From Lucinisca nassula (lineage: Eukaryota > Mollusca > Bivalvia > Lucinida > Lucinidae): a stretch of 64,000 bases of DNA. Location: positions 116,935,900-116,999,899 of the forward strand of contig OY757025.1 of NCBI GenBank assembly GCA_963580285.1. Reading direction: 5' to 3'. The position numbers were made by a program, and so were the translations under genes. The notes under the pieces are model-generated. The model worked only from the letters and a program-made list of their open reading frames with translations. It searched no databases and was not told the DNA's origin. Below, piece by piece: positions 41,359 to 51,993 of the stretch (its first letter is position 1; every line of letters starts with the position of its first letter).

Positions 41359-44160
41359 AGCTCACCTGTCACGTAGTGACAAGGTGAGCTTTTGGGATCA
41401 CTTTTTGTCCGTCGTCCGTCGTGCGTCCGTGCGTCCGTCCGTGCGTCCGTCCGTAAACTTTTCTTCAAACGACATCTCCTCCTAAACCACTGATCGGATT
41501 TTGATCAAACTTCACAGGAATGATCCTTAGGAGGTCCCCTTTCAAAGTTGTTCAAATGGTTCCGGTCCGTTGCACATATAGGTCACAGTAGCCAAAAATA
41601 GATTTTTTTTCACCGAAAACTTAAAAAATCTTCTTCTCTGAAACCGCAAGGCCCAGGTCTTTGATATTTGGTATGAAGCTTCATCTAGTGGACCCCTACC
41701 AAGATTGTTCAAATTATAGTGCTGGGGCCAAAAATGCCCCCGCATGGGGGCCCTTTGGTTTTACATGGGCTTATATAGGGAAAATCTTTAAAAATCTTCT
41801 TCTCTGAAACCGCAAGGCCCAGGTCTTTGATATTTGGTATGAAGCTTCATCTAGTGGACCCCTACCAAGATTGTACAAATTATAGTGCTGGAGCTAGAAA
41901 TGCCCCCGCCCCGGGGCCCTTTGGTTTTACATGGGCTTATATATGGAAAATCTTTAAAAATCTTCTTCTCTGAAACCACAAGGCCCAGGTCTTTGATATT
42001 TGGTATGAAGCTTCATCTAGTGGATCCCTACCAAGATTGTTCAAATTTTAGTGCTGGGGCCAAAAATGCCCCCGCACGGGGGCCCTTTGGTTTTACATGG
42101 GCTTATATTGGGAAAATCTTTAAAAATCTTCTTCTCTGAAACCGCAAGGCCCAGGTCTTTGATATTTGGTATGAAGCTTCATCTAGTGGACCCCTACCAA
42201 GATTGTTCAAATTTTAGTGCTGGGGCCAAAAATGCCCCCACACGGGGGCCCTTTGGTTTTACATGGGCTTATATAGGGAAAATCTTTGAAAATCTTCTTC
42301 TCTGTAACTGCAAGGGATAGGTCTTTGATATTTGGTATGAAGCTTTATCTAGTGGACCCCTACCAAAATTGTTCAAATTATAGTGCTGGGGCTAAAAATG
42401 CCCCCGCACGGGGGCCCTTTGGTTTTACATGGGCTTATATAGGGAAAATCTTTAAAAATCTTCTTCTCTGAAACCGCAAGGCCCAGGTCTTTGATATTTG
42501 GTATGAAGCTTCATCTAGTGGACCCCTACCAAGATTGTTCAAATTTTAGTTCTGGGGCCAAAAATGCCCCCACACGGGGGCCCTTTGGTTTTACATGGGC
42601 TTATATAGGGAAAATCTTTAAAAATCTTCTCTGAAACCGCAAGGCCCAGGTCTTTGATATTTGGTATGGAGCTTCATCTAGTGGACCCCTACCAAGATTG
42701 TTCAAATTTTAGTGCTGGGGCCAAAAATGCCCCCACACGGGGGCCCTTTGGTTTTACATGGGCTTATATATGGAAAATCTTTAAAAATCTTCTTCTCTGA
42801 AACCGCAAGGCCCATGTCTTTGATATTTGGTATGAAGCTTTATCTAGTGGACCCCTACCAATATTGTTCAAATTATAGTGCTGGAGCTTAAAATGCCCCC
42901 GCACGGGGGCCCTTTGGTTTTACATGGGCTTATATAGGGAAAATCTTGAAAAATCTACTTCTCTGAAACCGCAAGGCCCAGGTCTTTGATATTTGGTATG
43001 AAGCTTCATCTAGTGGACCCCTACCAAGATTGTTCAAATTATAGTGCTGGGGCCAAAAATGCCCCCACATGGGGGCCCTTTTGTTTTACATAGGCTTATA
43101 TAGGGAAAATCTTCTTCTCTGAAACCCCAAGGCCCAGGTCTTTGATATTTGGTATGAAGCTTCATCTAGTGGACCCCTACCAAGATTGTTCAAATTATAG
43201 TGCTGTAGCTAAAAATGCCCCCCGCACCAGGGCCCTTTGGTTTTACATGGGCTTATATAGGGAAAATCTTGAAAAATCGTCTTCTCTGAAACCGCAAGGC
43301 CCAGGTCTTTGATATTTGGTATGGAGCTTCATCTAGTGGATCCCTACCAAGATTGTTCAAATTATAGTGCTGGGGCCAAAAATGCCCCTGCACCAGGGCC
43401 CTTTTGTTTTACATAGGCTTATATAGGAATAATCTTGAAAAATCTTCTTCTCTGAAACTTCAAGGCCCAGGTCTTTGATATTTGGTATGAAGCTTCATCT
43501 TTCGGACCTCTACCAAGATTGTTCAAATTATAAAGTAGAACCCTGGGGCTAAAAATGCCCCAGCTCCGGGGCCCTTTGGTTTTACATAGACTTATATAAG
43601 GAAAATCTTGAAAAATCTTCTTCTCTGAAACCACAAGGCTTAGGTCTTCAATATTTGTTATGAAGCTTCAGCTAGTGGACCTCTATAAAGATTGTTCAAA
43701 TTAAATCCCTGAGACCAAAAAATGCCCCCGCCATGTGGCCCTTTGGTTTTACATAGACTTATATAGGGAAAATCTTTAAAAATCATCTTCTCTGAAACAC
43801 AAGGCTTAGGTCTTTGATATTTGTTATTAAGCTTCAGCTAGTGGACCTCTACCAAGATTGTTAAAATTATAGCCCTGGGGCCAAAAATGCCCCCGCTCCG
43901 GGGCTCTTTGGTTAAACATAGACTTATATAGGGAAAATCTTGTTTTACATAGACTTCTATATGCAGGGTAAACCTTTAAAATCTTCTTCTCTGAAACCAG
44001 AAAGCCCAGGTCTTTCATATTCGATAAGAAGTTTCATCTTGTGGACCTCTACCAAGATTGTTCAAATTATAGCCCTGGGGCCAAAATTGACCCTGCCCGG
44101 GGCCCACTTGTTATACATTGGATCAGGTGAGCGAACCAGGGCCCTCTGGGCCCTCTTGTT
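41359..44160 (+). mobile_element. Tandem-core element H1, intact-looking, about 15 units
   Basis: The 5' hairpin is AGCTCACCTGTCACGTAGTG with GACAAGGTGAGCTTTTGGG. A GTCCGTCGTGCGTCC microsatellite (41407-41455) follows. About 15 units of about 167 bp carry CAGGTCTTTGATATTTGG, TCATCTAGTGGACCCC and GGGGCCCTTTGGTTTTACAT. The 3' end is GGATCAGGTGAGCGAACC, a hairpin (AGGGCCCTCTGGGCCCT) and CTTGTT. Units in the first half are nearly identical, those near the 3' end more diverged. It resembles the pearl/Helentron-associated layout. No protein is encoded; open frames inside follow the unit. Confidence 0.85.
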
Positions 44161-44390
44161 ATTTTAGATAGCCATTTTGCCATTTTGGGGGGCAAAAATC
44201 TATTCCAAGGCTTCTTACATTCTACTTGTAATGTTCTAATTAAAGTTCTGTTGCTCTTTCCCTTTGATGCCTTGATAGGAAGAATCAAGGTGTAAAATAA
44301 TAGTGTAGAGTTCCTTCTCTTCTGTTAGAGAACACATGATTGGATTGACCAATTAGTTCCTCAGCTCTACCCTAAAGGTTCAACTTGATT
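44161..44390. other. No recognised feature
   Basis: No open frame of note, no known repeat. Confidence 0.4.
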
Positions 44391-44596
44391 TTAATCCTTA
44401 TCTTGCTGAATATTCATTTAAGCCACACCCATTTCTGTCTAGCAATCAATAAAATCACTTGATATAATTTATTGCTACAAATTCATAAACTAAATGTCAA
44501 ACAGTATAGATTCTGATCATGGCTTCTTCGCCATCTGATCTGGATCTACACTGTTTCCAAAGACAGAGGTTGTCATGAACAGCAAAATAAGGGTTA
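44391..44596. mobile_element. Hairpin MITE family P, full length, TTAA-flanked
   Basis: It begins TTAATCCTTATCTTGCTGAA and ends AAAATAAGGGTTAA. Between are AAGCCACACCCATTTCTG, CACTTGATATAATTTATTGC, and hairpin arms CAAACAGTATAGATTCTGAT and ATCTGATCTGGATCTACACT. Confidence 0.85.
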
Positions 44597-44632
44597 ACCT
44601 GGAAACCACTAAAAGAGCCATATGCAGACTTG

Positions 44633-44720
44633 GTGTTTGTATTTCTTTCCCTTTGGTGTCTTTTATGGATGGAGTAAGTTAATTGTATCAATTCCTGATC
44701 TTTGTTTTACTTCTACTTTG
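44633..44720 (+). mobile_element. Very short 3' end of the 45408-type retroelement
   Basis: TATTTCTTTCCCTTTGGTGT through GTTTTACTTCTACTTT is identical to the last about 88 bases at 46275-46362. It is a strongly 5'-truncated copy. Confidence 0.85.
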
Positions 44721-44734
44721 CCACACATTGTTGT

Positions 44735-45114
44735 AATGCTATGGTTGGCTGCTAGGTCCTACAAGCCATGATTAGCTGCACATCAATGTAGTTGGCTGCT
44801 AGTGCCTGTAAGCCATGTTTTTCTGCACATAGGTGTTTTTACATGGAATTATTGGCTGCACTTGGATATTAATGCTTTGATTGGTTGCTGTCTCCTACAA
44901 GCCATGATTGACTGCACATTGGTATGAATGCTTTGATTGGCTGTAAGTTCCAACAAGCCATGGTTGAATGCCATATTGGTGTAAATGCTTTGATTGGCTG
45001 CTAGTTCATACAAGCCATGCTTGGCTGCATATAGGTATAAATGTTTTGATTGGCTGCTACTTTCGACAAGCCATGTTTGGCTGCCAATTGTTGTAATTCC
45101 CTAACTTGGCTGCA
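44735..45114. repeat. 57-60-bp tandem array, left part
   Basis: About six or seven diverged units carry GATTGGCTGCTAGTTC and CAAGCCATG. It continues as the array at 46450, with a retroelement-bearing repeat between. Confidence 0.8.
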
Positions 45115-45407
45115 TGTCACAGGGTATAGGCATATAGCACACTTCTACTGCCTTGCAGTACAAGCTGGCTTTTATGGCATCGTGGTAGATTAAGGCAGAC
45201 CAGGTTCGATCCTCACCTGGGTAAAGGTGATAAGCATTTTTATCACCTGTCACATTTGTGCGCGTCGGAAATAACCCACTTGTGCATGAGAACTTGATAA
45301 TCATTTCACATGAGTCTCAGACTCACAGAACGAATTTCTATGTGGAGGGGGAGAATGTCACAGGGTTTATGTATATAGCACACTTGTACTGCCTTGTGGT
45401 ACAAACT
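45115..45407. repeat. Two direct copies of a 60-bp block around a B-box-like segment
   Basis: TGTCACAGGGTATAGGCATA..CTACTGCCTTGCAGTAC at 45115 recurs as TGTCACAGGGTTTATGTATA..TACTGCCTTGTGGTAC at 45357. Between is CAGGTTCGATCCTCACCTGG. A similar GGGTTCAATCCTCAACGGG follows the retroelement at 46405, so the unit continued there before insertion. Confidence 0.6.
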
Positions 45408-45795
45408 GGCTTTTAAATTATTAACGGCTAAACTTCTTAATCAGGGTTATCGGTACCATAAACTACCCAAAGCCTTTTCAAAATTTTATAGACGCCATTC
45501 TGATTTAATTTCAAAATTCAATATTGGACTTAAATCTCTTCTGCAACAAGGTCTATCGGAACCCGAATTTTATGGTGACTTAGTATATAAATTCAGAAAA
45601 ATATATAACCGGAATGACTTCAGCACCCAATTTCGTAAAATCATTCTTCGATATAAAAAGATTGGGTATAACATGGGTATTATACGACAGACTGCATGCA
45701 TGGTAGTTAACCCAATCACGGTTGGCAACTTTGCTTCCCTCTTTAATTGCACGCCGGTGGGTCAGGCCTCAGATTCTATGACGGCTCCAACGTAA
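45394..45795 (+). pseudogene. C-terminal tail of retroelement ORF, second copy
   Basis: The frame is open for 134 codons; the first 5-7 residues come from flanking DNA. It differs from the copy at 8747-9145 at a few residues, for example Gln for Leu in LLNQGYRYHKL and Gly for Cys in EPEFYGDLVYKFRK. It has no enzyme core. The reverse-transcriptase link is recalled from similar repeated ORFs, not shown here. Confidence 0.65.
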
Positions 45796-46362
45796 AGGCT
45801 TATTGAAAATTAAAGAGATAATGTTGGTTGGTGCCTGATGCTCTGTCTCTGGTCGGGCTCATCGGAGTCTAACTGTTGGTTTTCTTTTGCTCCAGCATTT
45901 CAGTGGTTTCTTGCTGTCAAGTCCTCACCGTTGTCTCACCTCTGTGGTTCTTTGATTTCTGTGTTCACGGAGATGTTGCACTGATGAGTTAGGAGGCCTT
46001 CATGCGGACTGAACAAATTATTGGTCTAAATCGCGACGGAAGTAAGGGCGAGGATTGTGGCCACGTAAAATCGATTTAAGCCCCCCAGTGGAAATCTTCC
46101 ACTGACCGTTCCAAGGCGGCTCTTCTGTGGCGATTTATTTATGTTGTTGTTTGTTACTTACTGTGTGTATCACTTGTGTCTTTTATTTTGGATGGCCATA
46201 TGGCCATTTTGTGGGAAAGTAACTGTCCATATGGCCTTCCTTTGTTTAGGTTTCCATTATGGTCTGGTCGCTTAATGTTTGTATTTCTTTCCCTTTGGTG
46301 TCTTTTATGGATGGAGTAAGTTAATTGTATCAATTCCTGATCTTTGTTTTACTTCTACTTTT
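45408..46362 (+). mobile_element. 5'-truncated retroelement fragment, forward copy
   Basis: Nearly identical to the reverse complement of 8180-9131, from AAATTATTAACGGCTAAAC to the terminus GTTTTACTTCTACTTT. It contains the ORF tail and about 560 bases of 3' UTR (GGCCATATGGCCATTTTGTG, CCAGTGGAAATCTTCCACTG). It lies between CTGGCTTT and TTTATAGCAG, suggesting a short TTTA-type duplication. Confidence 0.85.
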
Positions 46363-46449
46363 TATAGCAGTATGATAGTGTTGGCCTCTCATTCCAAAAG
46401 TCTGGGTTCAATCCTCAACGGGGTAATGGTGATTAGCATTTTTATCAAA
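46363..46449. repeat. Continuation of the B-box-like host repeat
   Basis: GGTTCAATCCTCAACGGGGT and GATTAGCATTTTTATCAAAT parallel 45211-45260. Confidence 0.55.
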
Positions 46450-48245
46450 TGTCACATGCATATTAGTGTAATGGTTTGGTTGGCTGCTCATAGTAGTTAT
46501 CAACAGCCATGACTAGCTGCACATTGATGGAAATGCATTTATAGGCTGTTTCCACAAGCCACTGATAGTCTTCACATTTGTTTATAGTCTTTGATTGGCT
46601 GTAGTTCCTACAAGCCATGACTGGCAATACATTTGTGTAAATGCTTTAATTGACTGTTAGTACCCACAGGCCATGATTGGCTGCACATTTGTGTAAATGC
46701 TTTGATTGGCTGTTAGTTCCCACTAGTCATGAATGGCTACACATTTGTGTAAATGCTTTGATTGGCTGTTAGATCCCTGAAACCACAATTGGCTACTCAT
46801 TATGTAAATGCTGTGATTGGCTGTTAATACTTGCAAGTTATGATTGGCTACACAAGTGTGTAAATGCTTGGATTGGCTGTTAGTTCCCACTAGTTGTGAC
46901 TGGCTACACAAGTGTGTAAATGCTTTGATTAGCTGTTTGTTCTCACAAGTCATGATTGGCTACACACTGATGTAAATGCTTTGATTGGCTGTTAGTTCCC
47001 ACTAGTCATGACTGGCTACACAAATGTGAATATGCTTTGATTGTCTGTTATTTTCAACAGGCCATGATTGGCACACAAGTGTGTAAATGCTTTGATTGGC
47101 TGTTAGTTCCCACAGGCCTTGATAAGCTACACAATTGTGTAAATGCTTTGATTGGCTGTTAGTTCCCAATAGTCATGACTGGCTTCAAAAGTGTGTAAAT
47201 GCTTTGATTAGCTGTTTGTTCCCACTAGTCATGACTGGCTACACAAGTGTTTAAATGCTTTGATTGTCTGTTAGTTCCCATGGGCCATGATTAGCTACAC
47301 AAGTGTGTAAATGTTTTGATTGGCTGTTAGTTCCTACAAGCCATGATTAGCTACACAAGTGTGTAAATGCTTTGATTGGCTGTTAGTTCCCATTAGTTAT
47401 GACTGGCTACACCAGTGTGTAAATGCTTTGATTAGCTGTTTGTTCCCACAAGTCATGATTGGCTACACAAGGATGTACAGGCTGTTCCCACTAGTCATGG
47501 CTGGCTACACAAGTGTGCAAATTGTTTTTCTGTTAGTTCCCAGAGCCCATGATTGGCTACACAAATGTGTAAATGCTTTGATTGGCTGTTAGTTCCCACA
47601 TGCCATGATTGGCTGCACAAGTGTGTAAATGCTTTGATTTGCTGTTTGTTCCCACCAGTCATGACTTGCTACAAAAGTGTGTAAATACTTTGATTGGCTG
47701 TTAGTTCCCACAGGCCATAATTGGCACACAAGTGTATAAATGCTTTGATTGGCTGTTAGTTCCCACTACTCATGACTGGCTACACAAGTGTGTAAATGCT
47801 TTGATTGGCTGTTAGTTCCTACAGGCCATGATTGGCTACACAAATATGTAAATGCTTTGATTGGCTATTAGTTCCCACAGGTCATGATTGGCTACACAAG
47901 TCTGTAAATGCTTTGGTTGGCTGTTAGTCCCCACAAGCCATGATTGGCTGCACAAGTGTATAAATGCTTTGATTGGCTGTTAGTTCCCACAAGCCTTGAC
48001 TGCCAACACATTTGTGTAAATGCTTTGATTGGCTGTTTATTCCCACAATCCATCAGAAGCCTCAATGGTGTGGTGGTTATGTTACTCGCCTTGTAAACCA
48101 GGGGTGGCAGGATCCATCCCGGGCTTCTCCAGACTTTTGGATGAGTCTTTAAACCGAGGTCCCTTCTCCGTACGACCTTAGCTGTTGGTGAGACGTGAAA
48201 CTCAAACACTCACTCCCACAAGCCATGACTGGCTACACATTGGTT
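46450..48245. repeat. 57-bp tandem array rich in CCAAT-box motifs, about 28 units
   Basis: The unit holds TGCTTTGATTGGCTGTTAGT, TCCCACAAGCCATGATTGGC and TACACAAGTGTGTAAA. Each unit carries up to two GATTGGC motifs, whose complement is GCCAATC, the NF-Y-type CCAAT box. Variation is about 10-20 percent between units. SINE S1 interrupts at 48056, and the array resumes briefly (CCCACAAGCCATGACTGGC). Frames inside are artefacts. Confidence 0.9.
48056..48212 (+). mobile_element. SINE family S1 inserted in the 57-bp array
   Basis: AGCCTCAATGGTGTGGTGG, ACCAGGGGTGGCAGGATCC, GGGCTTCTCCAGACTTTTGG, TCTTTAAACCGAGGTCCC and tail CAAACACTCACTCCC. Confidence 0.85.
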
Positions 48246-48524
48246 TCAAGCTTTGTGTTGCCTCTTAAATTGAATTGAAATGGAACTGAAACACCCTATT
48301 TTGATTTTGAAAAATCAAAATTTATAGTTACTATTAACTCAGCAAATGACTTGATATAGTCTACATCAAACTGCATCACAAACAATGCTGCTCCTGATCA
48401 AATGGCTTTTGTAGGTGTCATTTGATTTGGATCTCAAGTGCAAAGGTGGCTGTTTTCTTGTTCAACAGGATATGAGTTAATTTGTTGTCTGAGCTGTTAA
48501 ACTCCAACCAATAAGGCCATGATA
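48246..48524. mobile_element. Diverged MITE P (about 48340-48490) in anonymous DNA
   Basis: Hairpin arms CTGCTCCTGATCAAATGGC and TCATTTGATTTGGATCTCAA, and end TTCAACAGGATATGAGTTAA. The rest is not recognised. Confidence 0.55.
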
Positions 48525-48983
48525 TTGCAGTCTACTTTCCTTTTGGTGTCTCTGATGGGAGCTCTGGGTTAATTGTATTGATTACTAATCATTGCCTCCA
48601 CTTATATTTTTCAGTTTAGAATATCTGCATAAGTATCAAACAGCTTTAAAAATACAGGTTAAAATTAGTATTTTTGCTGTCTTTCTTTAACATTTCTTGC
48701 TGTCTGACATTAACGCTCGCAATAAACTGCTAGCTCCTAAAGGTCATAATCAGGGTTATGCAGTGTCTGTTGGCACCTGATGCTTTGTCTCTGGTTGGGC
48801 CCACCAGAATCTAACTGTTGGTTTTCTTCTGCTTCCGCGTTTCAGTTATTTCATGCTGTTGAGTCCTCATCATTGTTTCATCTCTGTAGTCATTTTGTTT
48901 TAATGAGTTATATCACTGATGTGTAAGATCTTTCTTGCATGTGTACTGAACACATTATTTGTCTAAACCACAACAGAACCATA

Positions 48984-49197
48984 GTTAACCTTTAACCTGC
49001 TGAATATTCATTTAAGCCACGCCCATTTCTGACTTTGAACCAATCAGATTACTTGATGCAGCTTATTTCTACATATTCATAAACTGAATGTCAAACTGTG
49101 TAGATCCTGATCAGATGGCTTCTTCAGAAGCCATCTGATCTGGATCTACACTGTTTGCAAAGATAGGGCTTGTCGCCTACAGCAGGGTAAAGGTTAA
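48984..49197. mobile_element. Hairpin MITE family P, full length
   Basis: Ends TTAACCTTTAACCTGCTG and CAGCAGGGTAAAGGTTAA. The central palindrome has GATCCTGATCAGATGGCTTC and its near-exact complement (49099-49162). Confidence 0.9.
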
Positions 49198-49282
49198 GGA
49201 CTGTGGCCACTTAAAATCGTTTTAAGCCCTCCCCCCACGCTGACCTCCCAAAGCAGTTCTTATGCTTCTTCTTCATGGTTTA

Positions 49283-49412
49283 TTAAGGCCCCGCACTGAA
49301 AGTGTGGGTGCCCTATAGTAATCACTCTGTCTGTCTGTCCGTCTGTCCGTCCACAAATTGGTGATAGCGCTGCCGGGGCCCTAGTCAGTTTCACTGACAG
49401 CTCTAGTTATTA
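49283..49412. mobile_element. Short element with internal microsatellite and terminal hairpin
   Basis: GGCCCCGCACTGAAAGTGTG, a GTCTGTCTGTCCGTC tract and the end GTCAGTTTCACTGACAGC plus TCTAGTT. It looks like a deletion derivative of a tandem-core element (5' end joined to 3' hairpin). Confidence 0.5.
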
Positions 49413-49620
49413 TTGTTATAGTTTGTCTATTACTTAAATCTTTTTATTTTGGATATCCATTTGGCCATTTTGTGGGAAAGAAGTTTGAGGCTTTCTGCTT
49501 ATGATGTTTTCATTAGGGTTTTGTTATATCGTGTTCGCATTTCTTTCCCTTTGGTGTCTCTGATGGGAGGTGTGGGGTGATTCCTGATCATTGCCTTCAC
49601 TTCCATTTTGACACAAATTT

Positions 49621-49717
49621 TATCTTATGAACTAGTGAAGGGTAAAAATAACTCGAAACAAATGTTCCTTTTCCATTCCTGTGTATTTGCTGGTCTGGCC
49701 TCAACTTGAAGTCCAGG
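49621..49717. other. No recognised feature
   Basis: Short spacer between retroelement relic and MITE G. Confidence 0.4.
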
Positions 49718-49968
49718 GGCCAGTTGTTCAAAGCATCGTTAGCTTAACGAGCTCGTTAGTGGTCACATTGTTAACTCTTCTAGCAAGTACAATATCATAA
49801 ATTTTGGTATTTTTGCTGAAAAAATGTGAGCAGCTTTTGCATCCGCAAAAGCTGCTCACATTTTTTCAGCAAAAATTTCAGCATATTTGCCATATTTAAT
49901 GATCAAAGTTTTAACGATACGTTAACTAACGACGTCGTTAGTTTTGAACAACTGGGCCCTGGCATTTA
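49718..49968. mobile_element. MITE family G, copy 1
   Basis: Termini GGGCCAGTTGTTCAAAGC and TTTTGAACAACTGGGCCC are inverted repeats. The centre (49818-49872) is a palindrome of GCTGAAAAAATGTGAGCAGC and its complement around TTTTGCATCCGCAAAA. CTAACGACGTCGTTAG near the right end is a second small palindrome. Confidence 0.9.
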
Positions 49969-50131
49969 AATGGGTTTAACTAAACTAACCACCATGGTGA
50001 GTACATGTATGTTTAATTTTTTTAATCATTTATACAAAATTAATTCTATTGGTTAAAGACATATGCAGAAGATGGACAGGATTCTGAAACTTGATACATG
50101 TGCACCTTTTATGATCAAGGTTTTTACACTT
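49969..50131. other. No recognised feature
   Basis: Spacer between two MITE G copies. Confidence 0.4.
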
Positions 50132-50394
50132 TGAATATCTGGGGCCAGTTGTTCAAAACTAACTACGTAGTTAGTTAACCTATCATTAAAACTTCAATCA
50201 TTTATTGTGGCAAATATGCTAATACTTTTGCTGAAAAAATGTGAGCAGCTGTTGCAAATGCAAAAGCTGCTCACATTTTTAGCAAAAATATCAGAATTTT
50301 GGATATTGTACTTGCTAAAATAGTTAACAATATGACCACTAACGAGCTTGTTAAGCTAACGATGCTTTGAACAACTGGGCCCAGGTGTACTAGG
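50132..50394. mobile_element. MITE family G, copy 2, opposite orientation
   Basis: Termini GGGGCCAGTTGTTCAAAAC and TTTGAACAACTGGGCCC; centre TGTGAGCAGCTGTTGC..GCAAAAGCTGCTCACA. The order of the asymmetric flanks (CTAACTACGTAGTTAG at left) is reversed relative to copy 1. Confidence 0.9.
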
Positions 50395-50512
50395 TTTTGA
50401 GAATGGAGTGCACTTCATCTGCCACAGATGTCTTAGGTTTAGTGCAACAGATGTGCAACTGGGTTGTACTAGGGTTTAAAGTGTTTCTCTAGCTTGACTA
50501 TAGTTAACCCAT

Positions 50513-50731
50513 TTAGTACCGGAAACCCCTAAAGGGGTACCTTGGCAAACAGTGCAAGCCCAGATCAGATGTCGCAGAACGTGGTGTCTGATCAGGGTCT
50601 TCACTGTTTGCAAAAAGTCCAGCCAATTTCCAAATCAATTTTGAAGAAAACACAACCTGACACCCCTAAATTTTGAAATGAACTCATGCTATATATAAGG
50701 AGGAAGATTCCATTTGGTACAAAAGGGTTAA
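50513..50731. mobile_element. Hairpin MITE family R, TTAA-flanked
   Basis: TTAACCCATTTAGTACCGG at the left and GGTACAAAAGGGTTAA at the right. Hairpin arms are GGCAAACAGTGCAAGCCC and AGGGTCTTCACTGTTTGC around ATGTCGCAGAACGTGGTGTC. GAAACCCCTAAAGGGGTACC is an inner palindrome. Confidence 0.85.
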
Positions 50732-50744
50732 TGAGAGAGAAAAC

Positions 50745-51035
50745 TTTACATTGTCCACAAGAGTGCTTATTCTTGCACACCAGACAAGGAAATCCGTGAT
50801 TTTACCCTGGGATAGAAATTTATGTTCTGACCCTGGTGTTCCGACCCAAAATCAAATATAATCGCGTGCTTGATAAATGCACTGGTTGATTACATCTGTC
50901 GTTAAGGTTGACGTCACAGCACGTCACTAAACATTCCTGCAGTTCAACACAATATGGCGGACGTTGGTAACCGAAGTGACTACAGCATTAAAAATCCGCG
51001 CTAAAAATGGAAGGTATGCAAGAAAAAGAATCCAG
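50745..51035 (+). promoter_or_regulatory. CpG-rich promoter-like segment, homologous to 17317-17612
   Basis: It contains a CRE-type GTTGACGTCACAGCACG, then ACAATATGGCGGACGTTGG (YY1-like ATGGCGG context) and AATGGAAGGTATGCAAG, a plausible exon end and donor. CpG sites are retained here where the other copy has TG or CA. If transcribed, it would begin about 1.3 kb before exon 2 and could be an alternative promoter. Function is inference; it could also be a decaying interspersed repeat. Confidence 0.45.
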
Positions 51036-51330
51036 TATGGGTTTAGGGGGTGATCATTTGACAGACTTGTTCACGTGATGAAAGTGTTAACAATCTCATC
51101 ACGTAAACAAGTCTGTGAAATGATCACCCCCTAAACCCCACTTTAGATAGAGAAAACTAAGGTATACAGGGTGTAGATTATTTTTGTTATTTCTGCCCCA
51201 AAACATAGGTTGTTGGTACTCATTAGAACTGCCTCATTGAGGTGGTTCTAACAAGCTTCCAAAACCTATGTTGCAGTATAAGAAAAGAAAAATATTAAGC
51301 TTTTTATATCAGAAAAGTAGCCAGTTTGAA
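51036..51330. mobile_element. Two MITE B pieces head to head
   Basis: GGGTTTAGGGGGTGATCATT..CACGTGATG (51038-51094) faces CATCACGTAAACAAGTCTG..ATCACCCCCTAAACCC (51111-51155) across 16 bases, giving a stem of about 44 bp. The right copy continues in reverse orientation through the core palindrome (51210-51262) to CTTTTTATATCAGAAAAGTAGCC. Confidence 0.8.
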
Positions 51331-51614
51331 GATTACGAAAACATGCCTATACAAATACATTGTATATTTTACTGCCAAAAAAAGCAAATTTTAAGACAAA
51401 AAAAAATTGTGATATTTTTCTTATTTCTTCTGAAATTATAGATTGTGGGTACACGTTAGAACCGCCTCATTGAGGCGGTTCTAATGCGTACCCACAATCT
51501 ATGTTTTACAGCAGAAATAAGAAAAATAATGTTTACCCCTGTAAACCCCAGTTTTACTGTATAAAAGAGGGGTTAAAGGGGGTCAAAATTATATAGGTGT
51601 GTTTTCGTGATGTT
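51331..51614 (+). mobile_element. MITE family A, full length
   Basis: Ends ATTACGAAAACATGCCTATAC and TATAGGTGTGTTTTCGTGAT. The central palindrome runs from GATTGTGGGTACACGTTAG through CGCCTCATTGAGGCGG to its complement (51440-51502). Confidence 0.9.
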
Positions 51615-51615
51615 A

Positions 51616-51921
51616 ATCTACACCATCCCCATAGGGGCTTGAAGAAATATATGGGCTACATGATGCTTTCACGCAAAGCTCAATCCGGCCCGCACACTAG
51701 TACTGGTAAACCGCTTAGAGGACCTAAGCCTGTCCAGGAACCGCGGTGCGAGGCGGACCGTCCATGCTAATAAACCCTATTGGTTTCATTGGGCGACAGG
51801 GCTTGAGATGTCATTTCATCTCAATGTCGGGTAAAAGTCCCACAAAATTGGAAGCAACGTCTCCGAAATGACCTTTACAGTGTTGACGGGGACGTTTAAC
51901 CTCAAATCAAACAAAACAAAT
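51616..51921 (+). mobile_element. Retroposon S4, full-length copy
   Basis: ATAGGGGCTTGAAGAAATAT, CACTAGTACTGGTAAACCGC, GGAACCGCGGTGCGAGGC, GGGCGACAGGGCTTGAGATG and tail AACCTCAAATCAAACAAAAC. Confidence 0.9.
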
Positions 51922-51992
51922 AATGTACACCCCAGAAAACTCCATGTTTCTCAATATAAAGTAGGGGGTTACAGGAGTATTCACATCACCAT
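51922..51992 (+). mobile_element. MITE B 3' fragment, duplicated upstream of exon 4
   Basis: AATGTACACCCCAGAAAACTC and CTCAATATAAAGTAGGGGG match 62058-62142, which lies directly before exon 4. Confidence 0.7.
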
Positions 51993-51993
51993 C

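Larger units (their letters stand above)
48525..49620 (+). repeat. Old, broken 3' regions of the 45408-type retroelement
   Basis: CCTTTTGGTGTCTCTGATGG at 48540 is an end piece. A second relic runs from GCACCTGATGCTTTGTCTCT (48773) through TTTGGCCATTTTGTGGGAAA (49463) to GCCTTCACTTCCATTTTGAC (49612). It is interrupted by MITE P (48984-49197) and by a short GC-rich element (49283-49410). Confidence 0.6.

Noticed and set aside
44497..44691. Short minus-strand frame over the MITE P hairpin
   Set aside because: The palindrome gives mirrored frames on both strands. No conservation argument.
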